In this document: piece after piece, positions 63,021 through 64,000 of the stretch
How positions within the stretch are numbered: the stretch's first letter is position 1
Layout: each line of letters opens with the position of its first letter
Origin: Desulfohalobium retbaense DSM 5692
GTDB taxonomy: Bacteria > Desulfobacterota > Desulfovibrionia > Desulfovibrionales > Desulfohalobiaceae
Direction of reading: 5' to 3'
NCBI RefSeq assembly: GCF_000024325.1
Contig: NC_013223.1
Span: 1,488,001 to 1,552,000, forward strand
DNA length: 64,000 nt
Notes under the pieces: model-generated
Database searches by the model: none
Told to the model about the DNA's origin: nothing
Seen by the model: only the letters and a program-made list of their open reading frames with translations
Program-made: the position numbers and the translations under genes

Positions 63021-63929
63021 ATGCGATTTTTCATCATCGGCGCGAACGGATTGGTTGGACAGCATCTTTGTCACTATCTGGCTCAGGGCGAGCACGAGAT
63101 CACCGCGCTGGTCCGGCACCAGCGCCGAGCCCAGGACTTGCCCGAGGCAACCAAGGTGGTGGTTGGCAACGCGCTGCAGGAAGGGATGTGGCAGGAGACG
63201 GCCGGTTCGCATGACGTGGTGGTCAATCTGGTCGGCAAGAATATCATGGGGCGCTGGACTCCGGAAGTCAAAAAGGCCATATACGCCACCAGAATCGACT
63301 CCACCCGCCAGGCGGTCCGGGCCATCGAACAGGCTGCTGCTCCGAAACCATGCCTGATCAATGCCAATGCCGTCGGTTTTTACGATGCTTCGGAAAAAGC
63401 GATTCTCGATGAGACGGCCCCGGCCGGAGAAGGATTTTTGGCCGAGGTCTGCCAGGATTGGCAAAAAACCGCTCTTGAGGCCGAAAAAGCCGGGGCGAGA
63501 ACGGTTGTGGCCCGCTTCGCCACGGTGCTGGCCCCGGACGGCGGGGCATTACCGAGCATGCTCCCGATTTTTCGCCTCGGCCTCGGAGGCCCCATTAGCT
63601 CAGGAAAACAGGGATTCCCGTGGATCCATATCCAGGACCTGGTCCGGGCCATTGTCTTCGCCGCCAGCACTGCGGAGGTGTCCGGACCAGTGAATATGAG
63701 CGCTCCGCAAATCTGCACCAATAAAGAATTCACCCGCACCCTGGCTCGCGTTTTGCGCCGCCCGGCGCTGTTCCCTGTCCCACGACCGGTCTTGCGTACT
63801 GTTTTCGGAGAAATGGCCGACATGTTGGTACAAGGGCCGTTTGTCCGCCCACAGCGCCTCCAGGACGCGGGGTTCACCTTCAATTATTCCCTGCTGGAAA
63901 AAGCCCTGCGCCATCTGCTCAACCGGTAA
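63021..63929 (+). CDS. TIGR01777-type atypical SDR (YfcH-like) protein
   Basis: 302 residues. NAD(P)-binding motif GANGLVGQHLCHYLA at the N-terminus, VVNLVGKNI, RIDSTRQAVRAIE, NANAVGFYD (active-site Tyr region) and the C-terminal NMSAPQICTNKEFTRTLA with a DUF1731 tail. The start is ATG 63021 (AAAGGGGCAG upstream), not the earlier frame. The family has no proven substrate. It is divergent from the PNPOx-like gene and is often found in photolyase-linked groups. Bases 63930-64000 beyond it show no feature. Confidence 0.9.
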   Translation: MRFFIIGANGLVGQHLCHYLAQGEHEITALVRHQRRAQDLPEATKVVVGNALQEGMWQETAGSHDVVVNLVGKNIMGRWTPEVKKAIYATRIDSTRQAVRAIEQAAAPKPCLINANAVGFYDASEKAILDETAPAGEGFLAEVCQDWQKTALEAEKAGARTVVARFATVLAPDGGALPSMLPIFRLGLGGPISSGKQGFPWIHIQDLVRAIVFAASTAEVSGPVNMSAPQICTNKEFTRTLARVLRRPALFPVPRPVLRTVFGEMADMLVQGPFVRPQRLQDAGFTFNYSLLEKALRHLLNR

Positions 63930-64000
63930 CCAGACCCCGGCTGACTGGAACCAGGCGACTGAAAAAGCCCTCGCAAGGCCGGTCCGAACCAAAGCCCCAG

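Noticed and set aside
1-64000. CRISPR array, rRNA operon, prophage or complete insertion sequence
   Set aside because: No regularly spaced direct repeats, rRNA stretches, integrase, phage structural genes or transposase were seen.
63930-64000. Possible further copy of repeat A at the right edge (GACTGAAAAAGCC)
   Set aside because: Only about ten bases resemble the repeat start and the following blocks are missing before the window ends.

Overview
The window looks like a chromosomal segment of a Desulfovibrionales-type sulfate reducer (Desulfobacterota). This is inferred from gene content: a small single-siroheme 'assimilatory-type' sulfite reductase, polyferredoxin-type iron-sulfur proteins, HypF for [NiFe]-hydrogenase maturation, an iron-sulfur flavoprotein, paired lptF-lptG, and aroQ-efp followed by ftsK. 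No genus can be fixed from these bases alone. Genes are dense, G+C-rich and non-syntenic in strand. There is one tRNA (Met-CAT), no rRNA, no CRISPR array, no intact insertion sequence and no prophage.

Layout. 1-6.5 kb: a chemoreceptor with a broken 3' end, an M23 peptidase-bactofilin pair, and an EamA exporter divergent from a LysR regulator. 6.5-8.2 kb: two envelope proteins, an outer-membrane barrel and a glycine-zipper OmpA lipoprotein. 8.2-12.8 kb: an anaerobic redox block with siroheme reductase, a ferredoxin-type partner, a membrane polyferredoxin, a Crp/Fnr regulator and a 2[4Fe-4S] protein. 13.2-18.2 kb: a flavoprotein oxidoreductase, acylphosphatase, iron-sulfur flavoprotein, endonuclease IV and several unknowns. 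18.4-25 kb: a large AsmA/DUF748 protein, tRNA-Met, a tandem universal stress protein, a metallophosphoesterase and an RluA-type pseudouridine synthase. 25.2-28.7 kb: an amino-acid ABC operon whose permease carries a TPR-like N-terminus, with uppP translationally coupled at its end. 29-36.8 kb: lptF-lptG, engB, a lipoprotein, aroQ-efp and ftsK. 36.8-41.2 kb: hypF, a DUF362 protein and a U32-like protein. 41.3-48.3 kb: a probable five-gene run (YyaL-type thioredoxin-fold protein, methyltransferase, rhodanese-ferritin-like fusion, periplasmic binding protein, hybrid histidine kinase). 49.8-52.7 kb: a polyamine group (pyruvoyl arginine decarboxylase, agmatinase, deoxyhypusine-synthase homologue). 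52.7-58.2 kb: SPOR protein, argS, fabD, rsmG and a SlyD-like/methyltransferase fusion with a frameshift at a C8 tract. 58.3-63.9 kb: a photolyase-centred group (class II photolyase, two atypical SDR proteins, a DUF523-DUF1722 protein, a PPOX-fold protein).

Two families of structured intergenic repeats were found by reading the sequence. Family A has three copies of about 143 bp (10948, 18172, 52027) that fold into nested hairpins. Family B has a 69-bp copy at 12908 and a 305-bp copy at 49348 that contains a further 239-bp palindromic segment with 23-bp inverted ends.

The strongest leads are the operon combining a rhodanese/ferritin-like fusion with a periplasmic binding protein and a hybrid kinase, the phase-variation candidate in the FKBP-methyltransferase fusion, the two repeat families, and the siroheme/polyferredoxin block with its own Crp-type regulator. 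All functional statements rest on motifs read by eye; no database search was run.
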